Positions 1-5,912 of a stretch of DNA of 5,912 nt are shown one piece after another. Position 1 is the stretch's first letter. The number at the start of each line of letters is the position of its first letter. The translations under genes were made by a program, and so were the position numbers. Source of the stretch: Candidatus Aminicenantota bacterium (GTDB taxonomy: Bacteria; Acidobacteriota; UBA4820; DSQY01); contig DAHXMK010000318.1 of the NCBI GenBank assembly GCA_027365515.1, positions 1 through 5,912 on the forward strand, read 5' to 3'. The notes under the pieces are model-generated. The model did no database searches. It saw only the letters and a list, made by a program, of their open reading frames with translations, and was not told where the DNA came from.

Positions 1-490
1 TTGAAGCCAGCAGTATCCCAACCGGAGCGCCGGTTTGCATCATCGCGGCGAAGCGCGCCCTCATCTTGGCAGGGAACGTCTCGCCGATGAGCGTCTGTCC
101 CGTCGCCCACTCTCCGCCAACGCCAAGCCCGGTTATGATTCTGCAGGCCATGAAGAACCAGATGTTGTATGAGAGGCCGCAGCCGAAGGTGCCCGCGGAA
201 TAGACCAGCATCGTCATGCTCAAGACCGGCTTCCTGCCGAAACGGTCGGCAAGCCCTCCGAAGATGATTCCGCCCAGAGCCGTGGCGGCGAGCGTTGTCC
301 CAAGAATCAGCGACAGCTCCCAGTCCTGAAGGCCGAGTTCCCTTTTGATTGGAATGAGAAGAAACGACAGCAGCATAAGGTCGTAGAAATCGAAGAGCCA
401 CCCGGCCCACGCCATGCCGAGAATCAAGTAGTGGTTGCGAGTCGGCTTTTCGCTCTGGTTGAGAAGCGTCCGCCCCTGCCGGTCGTCCAT
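1..490 (-). CDS. MFS transporter, metabolite:H+ symporter-like, N-terminal part (runs off the left edge)
   Basis: This is the N-terminal 163 residues of a major facilitator superfamily permease of the inner membrane; the frame is still open at base 1. Visible family marks are a first membrane segment (about residues 22-46) containing WLFDFYDL, the loop 2-3 motif GGLADRFGRK (78-87, the classic G-x-L-A-D-R-x-G-R-K motif A), and RIITGLGVGGEWATGQ (117-132) followed by ETFPAKMRAR, typical of helix 4 and the following loop. This combination is common in the aromatic-acid, sialate and general metabolite proton symporter families. The substrate cannot be read from this half. I chose the ATG at 490 because GGGAGG sits 5 nt upstream of it. 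An in-frame ATG at 508 has no comparable ribosome site and overlaps a candidate -10 element. The gene follows the M16 peptidase on the same strand after a 158-nt gap containing a possible terminator. Confidence 0.9.
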   Translation of the reverse strand, partial: MDDRQGRTLLNQSEKPTRNHYLILGMAWAGWLFDFYDLMLLSFLLIPIKRELGLQDWELSLILGTTLAATALGGIIFGGLADRFGRKPVLSMTMLVYSAGTFGCGLSYNIWFFMACRIITGLGVGGEWATGQTLIGETFPAKMRARFAAMMQTGAPVGILLAS

Positions 491-495
491 CACCG

Positions 496-501
496 CCTCC
501 C
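496..501 (-). promoter_or_regulatory. Ribosome-binding site that decides the MFS start
   Basis: GGGAGG on the minus strand lies 5 nt before the ATG at 490. It falls inside the reading frame that would begin at the ATG at 508, so it favours the shorter protein. Confidence 0.6.
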
Positions 502-506
502 GGTCC

Positions 507-515
507 ATTGTAGCA
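507..515 (-). promoter_or_regulatory. Candidate extended -10 promoter for the MFS gene
   Basis: The minus strand reads TGCTACAAT, an extended -10 (TGn plus TACAAT, one mismatch to TATAAT). No convincing -35 hexamer lies 16-19 nt upstream, which an extended -10 can tolerate. Transcription would start near 500, giving a very short leader before the ATG at 490. This is motif matching only. Confidence 0.25.
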
Positions 516-574
516 CTCGCCGCGCTTTGCGGAGAAGAAACTGCGAAGCCGTCCCCAGGCGGCAGCTAGCCGAC

Positions 575-647
575 AAAAATAGAAGAACCCCCATTTCCTT
601 GGTGACCTTGAAGCGAAACTCCCTTTCCGCGCCTCCCCCGGTTCTTC
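575..647 (-). terminator. Possible intrinsic terminator after the M16 gene, with a long loop
   Basis: Immediately after the TAA stop of the M16 gene, the minus strand has GAAGAACC (647-640). Its exact complement GGTTCTTC (589-582) follows about 50 nt later, and then comes TATTTTT (581-575). An 8-bp stem followed by a T-run has the layout of a Rho-independent terminator. The stem is A/T-rich and the loop is far longer than usual, so termination may be weak or absent. Confidence 0.35.
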
Positions 648-648
648 A

Positions 649-3315
649 TTATCTATTCGGCTGCCCCGGCGCGCGAATGGCGCGAGCCTCGTCAAGGCCG
701 ATGGATGACAAAGGCTTCTCAAGAGAGGAGCTGTCGCCCACAGCCACGAATACCCTGGGCGCGGCCAAGAGCCGCGCGCCGGCGGCCCGCACTTCGTCCA
801 GGGTGAGCGCCTTCACTTTTTCAAGAACGCGCCTGTAATAATCGCCGGGCAGTTCCTGCGCCCAGAGAGCGCTCATCGCGTCCGCCACCTGCTTCTGCGT
901 CTCGAAGTTCTGGGGAAACCTGAGCGCCCAGTTGGCTCTCGCCATCTCGAACTCCTCCTGCGTGACGGGCCTCTTTCCTCCGGCATCCTCAATTTCTCTC
1001 AATATCTCCTTGAAGGATTCGACGGTCTTGTCGGCCTGCACCGCCGTGACGATGACCCACGGCAGAACGCCGCGCTGGTTCGAGAAGAGGGACCTGGCTC
1101 CGTAAGTGTAGCCCTTGTCCTCCCTGAGGTTCATGTTTAGGCGGCTTGTGAATTGTCCTCCGAAAATCTCGTTGAATATGAGCGCGGCCGGATAATCGCC
1201 ATCGGTTCTGGCCAGCGCCGCCGAGCCCATGGCGATGTAGGTCTGCGGCGCCGACGGCTTGTCAACGATGTAAACCCCGGCGGAAGAGGCGTACTCCGGA
1301 ACTGGCCTCACCTCATCCGTTCCGCCGGCCTCCCAACCGGCCAGCGCCTTGCTCGCTACGTCAAAAGCCTCCTCGGGGGCGACGTCGCCCGTGACGACGA
1401 AAAGGGCGCGCTCTGGCCTGTAGCATCTATTGAAAAATAGGAGCGCCTCCGCCATGGGTTGGGCGCTGAACGTCGAGGGAATCCCCTCGACCGGGTGGCC
1501 GTAAGGCGCCCTTTCCCCGAAAAGCGCCGCCCTCAAGGCGCGGTTTCCAAGTTCCGACGCGTCGTCCAAATCGCTGGCGAGGTCGGCGGCGTGGGCCTTG
1601 CAAAGCCTCGCCAAGTCCGCCTTCGCTAGGTTCGGGCGGATGAGCACGTCGGCCATGATTCCGAAGCACTCGACGAAATGGTCGCTCAATAGCCCCATGG
1701 TGAAGGTGGCCTGCTCTCGTCCCACGTCGGTCGAGAGCGAAGAGGCCACGCCCTTGATTCTCTTTGCCAGCGCCAGCGCGTCTAGCCCGGCCGCTCCCTC
1801 GTCGAGAAGGTCGCCAGTCAAGTCAGCCAGGCCCGGAAACGTTGATGGATCGTACGCCGCGCCCGACCGCACGGCGGCCTGTATCGTGACGTAGGGAAGC
1901 CCCTCCCTCTGGAGCACCCAGAGGCTGGCCTTGCACGAGAGGTCGAAGCGGCGCGGCTCTCCGAGGTCAAAGCGCCCCTCCTCTCCGGCCCCTGGCAATG
2001 AAGCCCGCCCAGGCTCGACCACGGCCTTCCCTTCCCTCGGCGTGATTTGAAGAAGGCCGTATGCGCATGGATCGAGATGGCGCGACGCCGCCTCCTGGAC
2101 ATCCTCCGGCTCAACGGCCTCGTACCTGCCGATCTCCTCCGCCAATGCGTTCGGGCGGCCGAGAAAAGTCTGGTAGTAGTTAAGCAGGTCGCTGACGCCG
2201 CCGAAGCCTCCCATTGACTGAAGCCTCTTGATGACGCGGGTCTTCATTCCCGCGACCGCCGCCCGAATCTCGTCTCCGGACGGGCCGCCTCGCCGAAGCT
2301 CGTCCAATTCCTTCCAGATGATCTCCTCGATTTTTCCAAGCTCGGCGCCTGGCTGCGCCGTCACTATCACCGTGAACGCGCCGCACACCTCGCCGCTCGA
2401 CTGGTAAGCTATGACCGACTGCGCGAGGTCCTCGTCCACCTGAAGCCTCTTCACGAGCCGCGAATCCTTCCCCCAGCTCAGAACGGAACCCAGCATGGAG
2501 AGCGCCGCGTCCTCTGCCGTAAATTGCCGCGGCGCCGGCCAGCAGAGATAGAGCCTGGGAAGCTGGACGCTGTCGTCCTGGCGAACCCGCTCCGCTCTCG
2601 TGAGCCTTGGAACCGAAGGAACGACTGGAGGAATGACCGGCCCGGATGGTATGGAGCCGAAATACTTCTCGGCGAGCCCGAGCGCTTCATCCGGCTTCAC
2701 GTCTCCCGCGATGCAGAGCGACGAGTTGCGCGGCGTGTAGTAGCGGCGGAAGAACGCGCCGATGTCGCCCAGCGAGGCGCGGTCTAGGTCTTCCATCGAG
2801 CCGATGACCGGGTGGTCGTATGGATGGCCCTTCGGGTAGAGGATTGACGGAAGCATCTCCTCGGCGATTCCGTAGGGCTCGTTCTCCAGCGTTTCCCGCC
2901 TCTCGTTCTTCACGACGTCGCGCTGGTTGTCGAGTTTCTCCTGAGTCAGCGCGCCCAAAAGCCAGCCCATCCGGTCCGACTCGAGCCAGAGCGCCCGCTC
3001 CAGGTAGGCCGAAGGGACGACCTCCCAGTAGTTGGTGCGGTCCTCCGAGGTAGAGCCGTTCAGCCGCGCGCCGATTTCCTCAAGGGGGCGGAAAAAGTCC
3101 TCCGGGTAGTGCTCGGAGCCTTGGAACATCATGTGTTCGAACAAGTGGGCGAAGCCGGTGCGTCCCGGCTCCTCGTCCTTGCTGCCGACGTGGTACCAGA
3201 GGTTCACCGCCACCTCCGGCAGCGCGTGATCCTCGTGCACCAGCACGCAAAGGCCGTTCTTCAGAACATGCTTTTCGACTTGGATATCAAAATGGCTGGA
3301 CGCGCTCTTGGCCAT
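649..3315 (-). CDS. M16 (insulinase/pitrilysin family) zinc metallopeptidase, both halves in one chain
   Basis: An 888-residue peptidase of the inverzincin type, expected to degrade peptides inside an enclosed two-half chamber. The N-terminal half carries HLFEH (57-61). Exactly 76 residues later comes E138 within NERRE, the family's HxxEH-X76-E arrangement: H57, H61 and E138 are the zinc ligands and E60 the catalytic base. The C-terminal half keeps the M16 fold signature LREDKGYTYG (about 730-739), which supplies substrate-binding residues in known members. Where the zinc motif should be it reads GLADLTGDLLDEG, so this half is catalytically dead. Many bacteria encode the halves as separate genes; here they are fused. 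The start is the ATG at 3315, preceded by GGAGG with a 4-nt spacer. The frame is open further upstream to a TTG at 3402, which would add a hydrophobic segment resembling a signal peptide. With the start at 3315 the protein has no evident export signal. The specific substrate is not inferable. Confidence 0.93.
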   Translation of the reverse strand: MAKSASSHFDIQVEKHVLKNGLCVLVHEDHALPEVAVNLWYHVGSKDEEPGRTGFAHLFEHMMFQGSEHYPEDFFRPLEEIGARLNGSTSEDRTNYWEVVPSAYLERALWLESDRMGWLLGALTQEKLDNQRDVVKNERRETLENEPYGIAEEMLPSILYPKGHPYDHPVIGSMEDLDRASLGDIGAFFRRYYTPRNSSLCIAGDVKPDEALGLAEKYFGSIPSGPVIPPVVPSVPRLTRAERVRQDDSVQLPRLYLCWPAPRQFTAEDAALSMLGSVLSWGKDSRLVKRLQVDEDLAQSVIAYQSSGEVCGAFTVIVTAQPGAELGKIEEIIWKELDELRRGGPSGDEIRAAVAGMKTRVIKRLQSMGGFGGVSDLLNYYQTFLGRPNALAEEIGRYEAVEPEDVQEAASRHLDPCAYGLLQITPREGKAVVEPGRASLPGAGEEGRFDLGEPRRFDLSCKASLWVLQREGLPYVTIQAAVRSGAAYDPSTFPGLADLTGDLLDEGAAGLDALALAKRIKGVASSLSTDVGREQATFTMGLLSDHFVECFGIMADVLIRPNLAKADLARLCKAHAADLASDLDDASELGNRALRAALFGERAPYGHPVEGIPSTFSAQPMAEALLFFNRCYRPERALFVVTGDVAPEEAFDVASKALAGWEAGGTDEVRPVPEYASSAGVYIVDKPSAPQTYIAMGSAALARTDGDYPAALIFNEIFGGQFTSRLNMNLREDKGYTYGARSLFSNQRGVLPWVIVTAVQADKTVESFKEILREIEDAGGKRPVTQEEFEMARANWALRFPQNFETQKQVADAMSALWAQELPGDYYRRVLEKVKALTLDEVRAAGARLLAAPRVFVAVGDSSSLEKPLSSIGLDEARAIRAPGQPNR

Positions 3316-3317
3316 CG

Positions 3318-3324
3318 CTCCTCC
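3318..3324 (-). promoter_or_regulatory. Strong ribosome-binding site of the M16 gene
   Basis: The minus strand reads GGAGGAG, ending 2 nt before the ATG at 3315; the GGAGG core is 4 nt away. No comparable site precedes the alternative TTG at 3402, so this sets the preferred start. Confidence 0.7.
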
Positions 3325-3334
3325 GCAGAAATGG

Positions 3335-3364
3335 AGTATAACCGTGAACACGAGAACGTGCCAG
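3335..3364 (-). promoter_or_regulatory. Candidate sigma70-type promoter for the M16 gene
   Basis: On the minus strand, CTGGCA (3364-3359, 4 of 6 to TTGACA) and TATACT (3340-3335, 5 of 6 to TATAAT) are separated by 18 nt. A transcript would start near 3328, leaving about 13 nt before the ATG at 3315 with the ribosome site inside it. This agrees with the ATG and not the TTG start. It rests on motif matching in a species whose sigma preferences are unknown. Confidence 0.4.
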
Positions 3365-3396
3365 TGCGACCGGCCATACGTTGGAGGTACATTCGC

Positions 3397-3428
3397 CGCC
3401 AAGACACCAAGGCACGAAGGGGTGAAGA
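3397..3428. repeat. Tandem octamer repeat, four units, intergenic
   Basis: Four successive 8-mers on the plus strand, CGCCAAGA, CACCAAGG, CACGAAGG and GGTGAAGA, share the pattern NNNNAAGR with AAG at 3401, 3409, 3417 and 3425, an exact 8-nt period. From memory, degenerate sequences of the CACCAAGACACCAAGG or CACGAAGACACGAAGG kind recur in intergenic DNA of many environmental bacteria, with no settled function. The repeat lies between the TPR gene and the M16 promoter. Confidence 0.6.
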
Positions 3429-3480
3429 ACCAAGCGTGGTTTAGCCTCGATCACCACCCGCCGCTATGGCGTTGTAGATG

Positions 3481-4641
3481 TCAGCCGCCGAAGATATCCT
3501 TCCAGGCCGGATCTTTGGCGTAAGCGGCGAAGGCCGGGTCTTTGGCTGGATCGGGAAGGGGCGGTTCAACGGCGGCGAGGTTGTCCTTGAGGGAGAGGGC
3601 GCGCTTCAATGCTTCGAGGGCCTTGGGGCCGTCCTTGAGCGCGGCTTGGGCGCGCGCTGCCAGGTAGAAAGCCAGCGGGTGGAAATGCTGCGCCTCTTCG
3701 GCGGCGCCTAACATTTCAAGCGCTTCTTTGGGGCGGCCGGCATCAAGAAGGGCCTTGCCGACGAATATCGCGGCGTGGGCGATGGAGGCCTTGTTCAACG
3801 AGTCGTGCGGCGGCACGTTGAGCTTGAGCGCGTTTTGGTACGACTTCTCGGCTCCGGCTGAATCGCCAAGGGCCTCTTGAGAACCGCCCAGAATGAAAAA
3901 GGCCAGAGCGCTTTGCGGGTCCGCCTCCCCGGCTTTGCGCGCGAAGGTCTCCGCATCCTGAAAATTCCCCTTGCCTAGAAGCCCGCCAGCCCTTCGCGTC
4001 AACGAACTTCCCGCGTTGTCGTAAGGCTGCGGCCCGACGCTGGAAATGAGAAGCCCCTCGAAACGAGGGTCGCCGCGAAGTCCCTTCAAGTCGTCGTCGA
4101 GAGAGGCGTCCGGCGGCTTCCAATCCGCCGGCATCCTCTTGGCGACGCCGAAATAGCTGTCCAGGTTCGACAGCGCTCCATCGCGGTCGCCAGAAAGGGC
4201 GCATACGCATGCGAGGTTGTAGGGAAAGCCGGCGTAATCCGGGTCCCACGCGATCGCCTTGGCGTATGCCTTCTTGGCCGCGTCATACTGTTTGTCGAAA
4301 GCGAGCGAAAGGCCGAGCCCGTCGAGCGCCTCGCGGCGCAGTGAGCGGCCTAGCTCAGGCGCGGCGTCGTCAAGAGAGACCGCCTTGCCGAAGCACTCAG
4401 CCGCTTCCCGGGACATTCGCATCGAAAGAAGGTCCTGTCCCAGATAATCCCACGCGAGCGCGCGCTTCGGCTCCTGAGCCACGGCTTGGCGCAAGATCGG
4501 CTCGGCATCCTCGGGATGGCCGTCCGCCAGAAGCTTCGCGCCTTTCGCTACGAGGTCGCCTCCCGCCGGCGCCTGCTGGGCGTGTAATGCGAGCCCGGCG
4601 CATAAAAGCAATGCCGCCATGAAAATCTGAAGGTTCCTCAA
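3481..4641 (-). CDS. Exported tetratricopeptide-repeat protein
   Basis: A 386-residue TPR protein, probably periplasmic and acting as a protein-binding scaffold; no enzymatic domain is visible. Residues 1-21 form a signal peptide: a short Arg-containing start, a hydrophobic core around MAALLLCAGLAL, and probable cleavage after LHA before QQ. Helical TPR pairs run from about 29 to 165, including EDAEPILRQAVAQEP, YDAAKKAYAKAIAWDP and YNLACVCALSGDRDGAL. They end in a DLKGLRGDPRFEGLL tail common in bacterial TPR proteins. A second TPR set spans about 212-360 (for example AGAEKSYQNALKLN and KALEALKRALSLK) and ends in DPAFAAYAKDPAWKDIF, echoing the first tail. I prefer the TTG at 4641 because GAGG lies 7 nt upstream and the n-region is then of normal length. 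A GTG at 4668 adds nine residues with a weaker ribosome site; an ATG at 4620 lies inside the hydrophobic core. It follows pyrE by 55 nt on the same strand, probably co-transcribed. Confidence 0.85.
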   Translation of the reverse strand: MRNLQIFMAALLLCAGLALHAQQAPAGGDLVAKGAKLLADGHPEDAEPILRQAVAQEPKRALAWDYLGQDLLSMRMSREAAECFGKAVSLDDAAPELGRSLRREALDGLGLSLAFDKQYDAAKKAYAKAIAWDPDYAGFPYNLACVCALSGDRDGALSNLDSYFGVAKRMPADWKPPDASLDDDLKGLRGDPRFEGLLISSVGPQPYDNAGSSLTRRAGGLLGKGNFQDAETFARKAGEADPQSALAFFILGGSQEALGDSAGAEKSYQNALKLNVPPHDSLNKASIAHAAIFVGKALLDAGRPKEALEMLGAAEEAQHFHPLAFYLAARAQAALKDGPKALEALKRALSLKDNLAAVEPPLPDPAKDPAFAAYAKDPAWKDIFGG

Positions 4642-4648
4642 TTCGCCG

Positions 4649-4652
4649 CCTC
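4649..4652 (-). promoter_or_regulatory. Ribosome-binding site supporting a TTG start for the TPR gene
   Basis: The minus strand reads AAGAGG, with the GAGG core at 4652-4649, 7 nt before the TTG at 4641. The spacing is good, which is why I prefer this start over the GTG at 4668 and the ATG at 4620. Confidence 0.45.
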
Positions 4653-4696
4653 TTCTTTCGCCCACCACTTCGTAGCCGTCATCCTTGTAGCGGGCC

Positions 4697-5245
4697 TCAT
4701 TCGCCGAATATTTCCGTCCTGCGCGTCACCGGGTAGAAGGCGTATTCCTTGGAGAGCGCCTCCGTTCCTCCCTCCTCACGGTCCAACAGCGCCATGACGG
4801 CCACTATTTCGAGGCCGAACTCTTTCGCCCGCTCTATGGCCTTAAGGGTCGAACCGCCCGTCGTCACTACGTCGTCAACGATGATGACCTTTTGTCCCGG
4901 TTTGGCCGGCCCCTCGATCCACTTCATCGTCCCGTGTCCCTTCGCCTCCTTGCGGACGATGAATGCGTCGAGGGGACGCCCCTCCTTGTGGGATTGGGCG
5001 GCCACGACGGAAACGATCGGATCGGCGCCAAGCGTCATTCCCCCGATGCCATCGGCAACAATCTTCTTTTCGGCGATGACGTCGAGAAAACAGCGGCCGG
5101 TCAGGTAAGCGCCCTCGGCGGTGAGGGTCGTCAGCTTGGAATCGAAGTAATACTTGCTCCTCCGGCCCGAGGCCAGAAGGAAATCGCCGGTCTTAAGCGA
5201 GAGCTTTTTCAGAAGTTCTTTCAGCCTTTCACGCTCGGTGCTCAT
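4697..5245 (-). CDS. pyrE: Orotate phosphoribosyltransferase, short form
   Basis: A 182-residue cytosolic enzyme that joins orotate to PRPP to make orotidine 5'-monophosphate and pyrophosphate, the fifth step of UMP synthesis. The N-terminus has the PyrE-type stretch LKTGDFLLASGRRSKYYFDS (17-36). The flexible catalytic loop reads RKEAKGHG (98-105), placing R98, K99, K102 and H104 as the family's active-loop residues. The PRPP-binding motif is VIIVDDVVTTGGST (120-133), with the acidic pair D124-D125. The start is the ATG at 5245, with AGGAG 7 nt upstream. Longer readings of this frame, up to 5368, would run over the zinc-ribbon codons of the upstream gene and are not credible. The first 17 nt overlap the end of the upstream gene, suggesting translational coupling. 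The protein is shorter than the roughly 213-residue enterobacterial form but keeps all the motifs. No attenuator or pyrimidine-responsive leader is visible, as the start lies within coding sequence. Confidence 0.96.
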   Translation of the reverse strand: MSTERERLKELLKKLSLKTGDFLLASGRRSKYYFDSKLTTLTAEGAYLTGRCFLDVIAEKKIVADGIGGMTLGADPIVSVVAAQSHKEGRPLDAFIVRKEAKGHGTMKWIEGPAKPGQKVIIVDDVVTTGGSTLKAIERAKEFGLEIVAVMALLDREEGGTEALSKEYAFYPVTRRTEIFGE

Positions 5246-5912
5246 CCATAGTCTCCTTTTCAAATCGCAGCCTGAACCGTTCCAGGTGCGAACCATGCCA
5301 GGTAAGTTTGCCACAGCACGGGCAGGCGTGGAAGCGGTCGTGCGTAAGCCCCGTGTACTTTGGGACAAAAGGCCTCGCCGCCGCCGACGAGAGAGGCAGT
5401 GGAACGGCGTTGCACCTTATACAGCGGGGGCCGCCCTTGGCGCCCGGCTGCCCGAAACGGCGCATTACGGCTCGCGCCTGCAAAAGCGCCTCGTCGGAGC
5501 CGGGATCGAATGCCTCGCATCCCTCCTTTATTGCCATTTTGATAAGCGCCCCGTCCTTGGTCAGCAATACCCGGCCGCTGCGCTGCGCTTCACCCAATAG
5601 CCACTCGTCTTCGCCAGATCTCGCGTACGCGCAGTCGGCGCCAATGAGCCGGAGATAGCGCGCCAGCTTTCCGACCATCGCGTCCGCGAGGAATCGCGGC
5701 GGCTCCCCGCGGTCGCCTTCAAGCAGAGGCTCGACTTCGGAATTGTAGGCACCTTCCTCGCTTCTGAGAAAAAGCGGCGGCAACTCGATGCAGCCCTTGA
5801 CGGGGGCTCGCCTGGCCTGAATGAGCGCCAAATGGGGCGGGGCTTGAAAAGAAGGGTGGACAAGCCTCACGATGCGCGGCGCCAAGCCGCTCGCCACGAG
5901 CGCCCGCGACGC
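5229..5912 (-). CDS. TrmN6-like methyltransferase C-terminus fused to Mut7-C RNase domain (runs off the right edge)
   Basis: The frame is open to the window edge; 227 residues are visible, numbered here from the edge. Residues about 12-66 (VRLVHPSF, then ELPPLFLRSEEGAYNSEV and LLEG) match, from memory of the family, the C-terminal end of tRNA1(Val) adenine-N6 methyltransferases: R-x-V-H-P, a hydrophobic strand, then PPL-x-(5-9)-Y-x-x-EV. After a short GDRGEPP linker, residues 73-209 are a full Mut7-C domain, a PIN-like RNase with a zinc ribbon. Marks are FLADAMVGKLARYLRLIG (74-91, D77 a likely metal ligand), D102, LLTKDGAL (116-123, D120), cysteine pairs RCIRC (C164, C167) and CPCC (C197, C200, plus C199), and the closing WHGSH (205-209). 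No SD-supported start lies between the two parts, so one fused polypeptide is the simplest reading. A GTG at 5897 is probably not the true start. It overlaps pyrE by 17 nt. The Mut7-C call is secure; the methyltransferase part is inferred from about 55 residues. Confidence 0.85.
   Translation of the reverse strand, partial: ASRALVASGLAPRIVRLVHPSFQAPPHLALIQARRAPVKGCIELPPLFLRSEEGAYNSEVEPLLEGDRGEPPRFLADAMVGKLARYLRLIGADCAYARSGEDEWLLGEAQRSGRVLLTKDGALIKMAIKEGCEAFDPGSDEALLQARAVMRRFGQPGAKGGPRCIRCNAVPLPLSSAAARPFVPKYTGLTHDRFHACPCCGKLTWHGSHLERFRLRFEKETMDEHRA
5253..5257 (-). promoter_or_regulatory. Ribosome-binding site of pyrE inside the upstream gene
   Basis: AGGAG on the minus strand lies 7 nt before the ATG at 5245, within the last codons of the Mut7-C gene. 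Ribosomes ending the upstream gene at 5229 pass over this site, a layout that favours coupled translation. Confidence 0.7.

Noticed and set aside
548..563. GCCG/CGGC hairpin in the spacer before the MFS gene
   Set aside because: A 4-bp stem with an 8-nt loop is expected by chance in GC-rich DNA and has no T-run or conserved context.
3352..3365. A TGGCACG match to the sigma54 -24 element upstream of the M16 gene
   Set aside because: After the required 4-nt spacer, the -12 position reads CGTG instead of TTGC, so the essential GC is missing. A sigma70-type promoter fits the same stretch better.
3428..3441. Small hairpin AACCA-AGCG-TGGTT after the TPR gene
   Set aside because: The stem is only 5 bp with no T-run after it on the minus strand, so it does not qualify as a terminator.
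4209..4622. Long plus-strand open frame opposite the TPR gene
   Set aside because: The Arg/Ser/Pro-rich composition and lack of any motif mark it as a shadow of GC-rich coding DNA on the other strand. The same holds for plus-strand frames at 431-838, 1153-1440, 3109-3444, 4749-5108 and 5154-5600.
4642..4668. GTG start for the TPR protein at 4668
   Set aside because: It lacks a good ribosome site and gives a charged nine-residue extension before an otherwise normal signal peptide. It is kept only as an alternative.
5246..5368. N-terminal extension of pyrE upstream of 5245
   Set aside because: It would be a shadow of the conserved zinc-ribbon end of the Mut7-C gene, and the extra residues do not resemble PyrE. 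The AGGAG site selects the ATG at 5245.
5690..5897. The N-terminal region of the Mut7-C protein as the ubiquitin-like domain often found before Mut7-C
   Set aside because: The residues do not show the ubiquitin-like pattern. The RLVHP and PPL...Y..EV marks fit the end of a TrmN6-type methyltransferase instead.

Overview
This is a G+C-rich bacterial window in which all five recognisable genes lie on the minus strand, so transcription runs from right to left. Non-ATG starts, a short-form PyrE, a Mut7-C RNase gene and a double-length M16 peptidase fit a high-GC environmental lineage of the Acidobacteriota or deltaproteobacterial kind. That placement is a guess; nothing in the window fixes the taxon. 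I see no rRNA, tRNA, CRISPR array, transposase or attachment site.

Right block (5912 to 3481), probably one transcript. It opens at the window edge with an open-ended gene. Its visible N-terminal part reads like the C-terminal end of a TrmN6-type tRNA adenine methyltransferase, and it continues in frame into a complete Mut7-C RNase domain with a four-cysteine zinc ribbon. Its last codons overlap the start of pyrE (orotate phosphoribosyltransferase) by 17 nt. After pyrE comes an exported tetratricopeptide-repeat protein, probably with a TTG start.

Middle spacer (3480 to 3316). It carries a period-8 tandem repeat (3397-3428) and a plausible sigma70-type promoter (3335-3364) just upstream of a strong ribosome-binding site. 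This points to a new transcript for the M16 metallopeptidase and sets its start at 3315.

Left block (3315 to 1). The M16 protein holds both halves of the usual two-subunit peptidase: an N-terminal zinc-binding half with HxxEH-X76-E, and a C-terminal half that lacks the zinc site but keeps the GYTYG region. A long-looped hairpin followed by a T-run lies after it. The next gene is the N-terminal 163 residues of a major facilitator transporter, cut by the window edge.

The genes do not form one obvious pathway. The right block combines RNA modification or processing with pyrimidine synthesis. The left block is peptide breakdown plus solute transport. The most unusual item is the methyltransferase-RNase fusion at the right edge.
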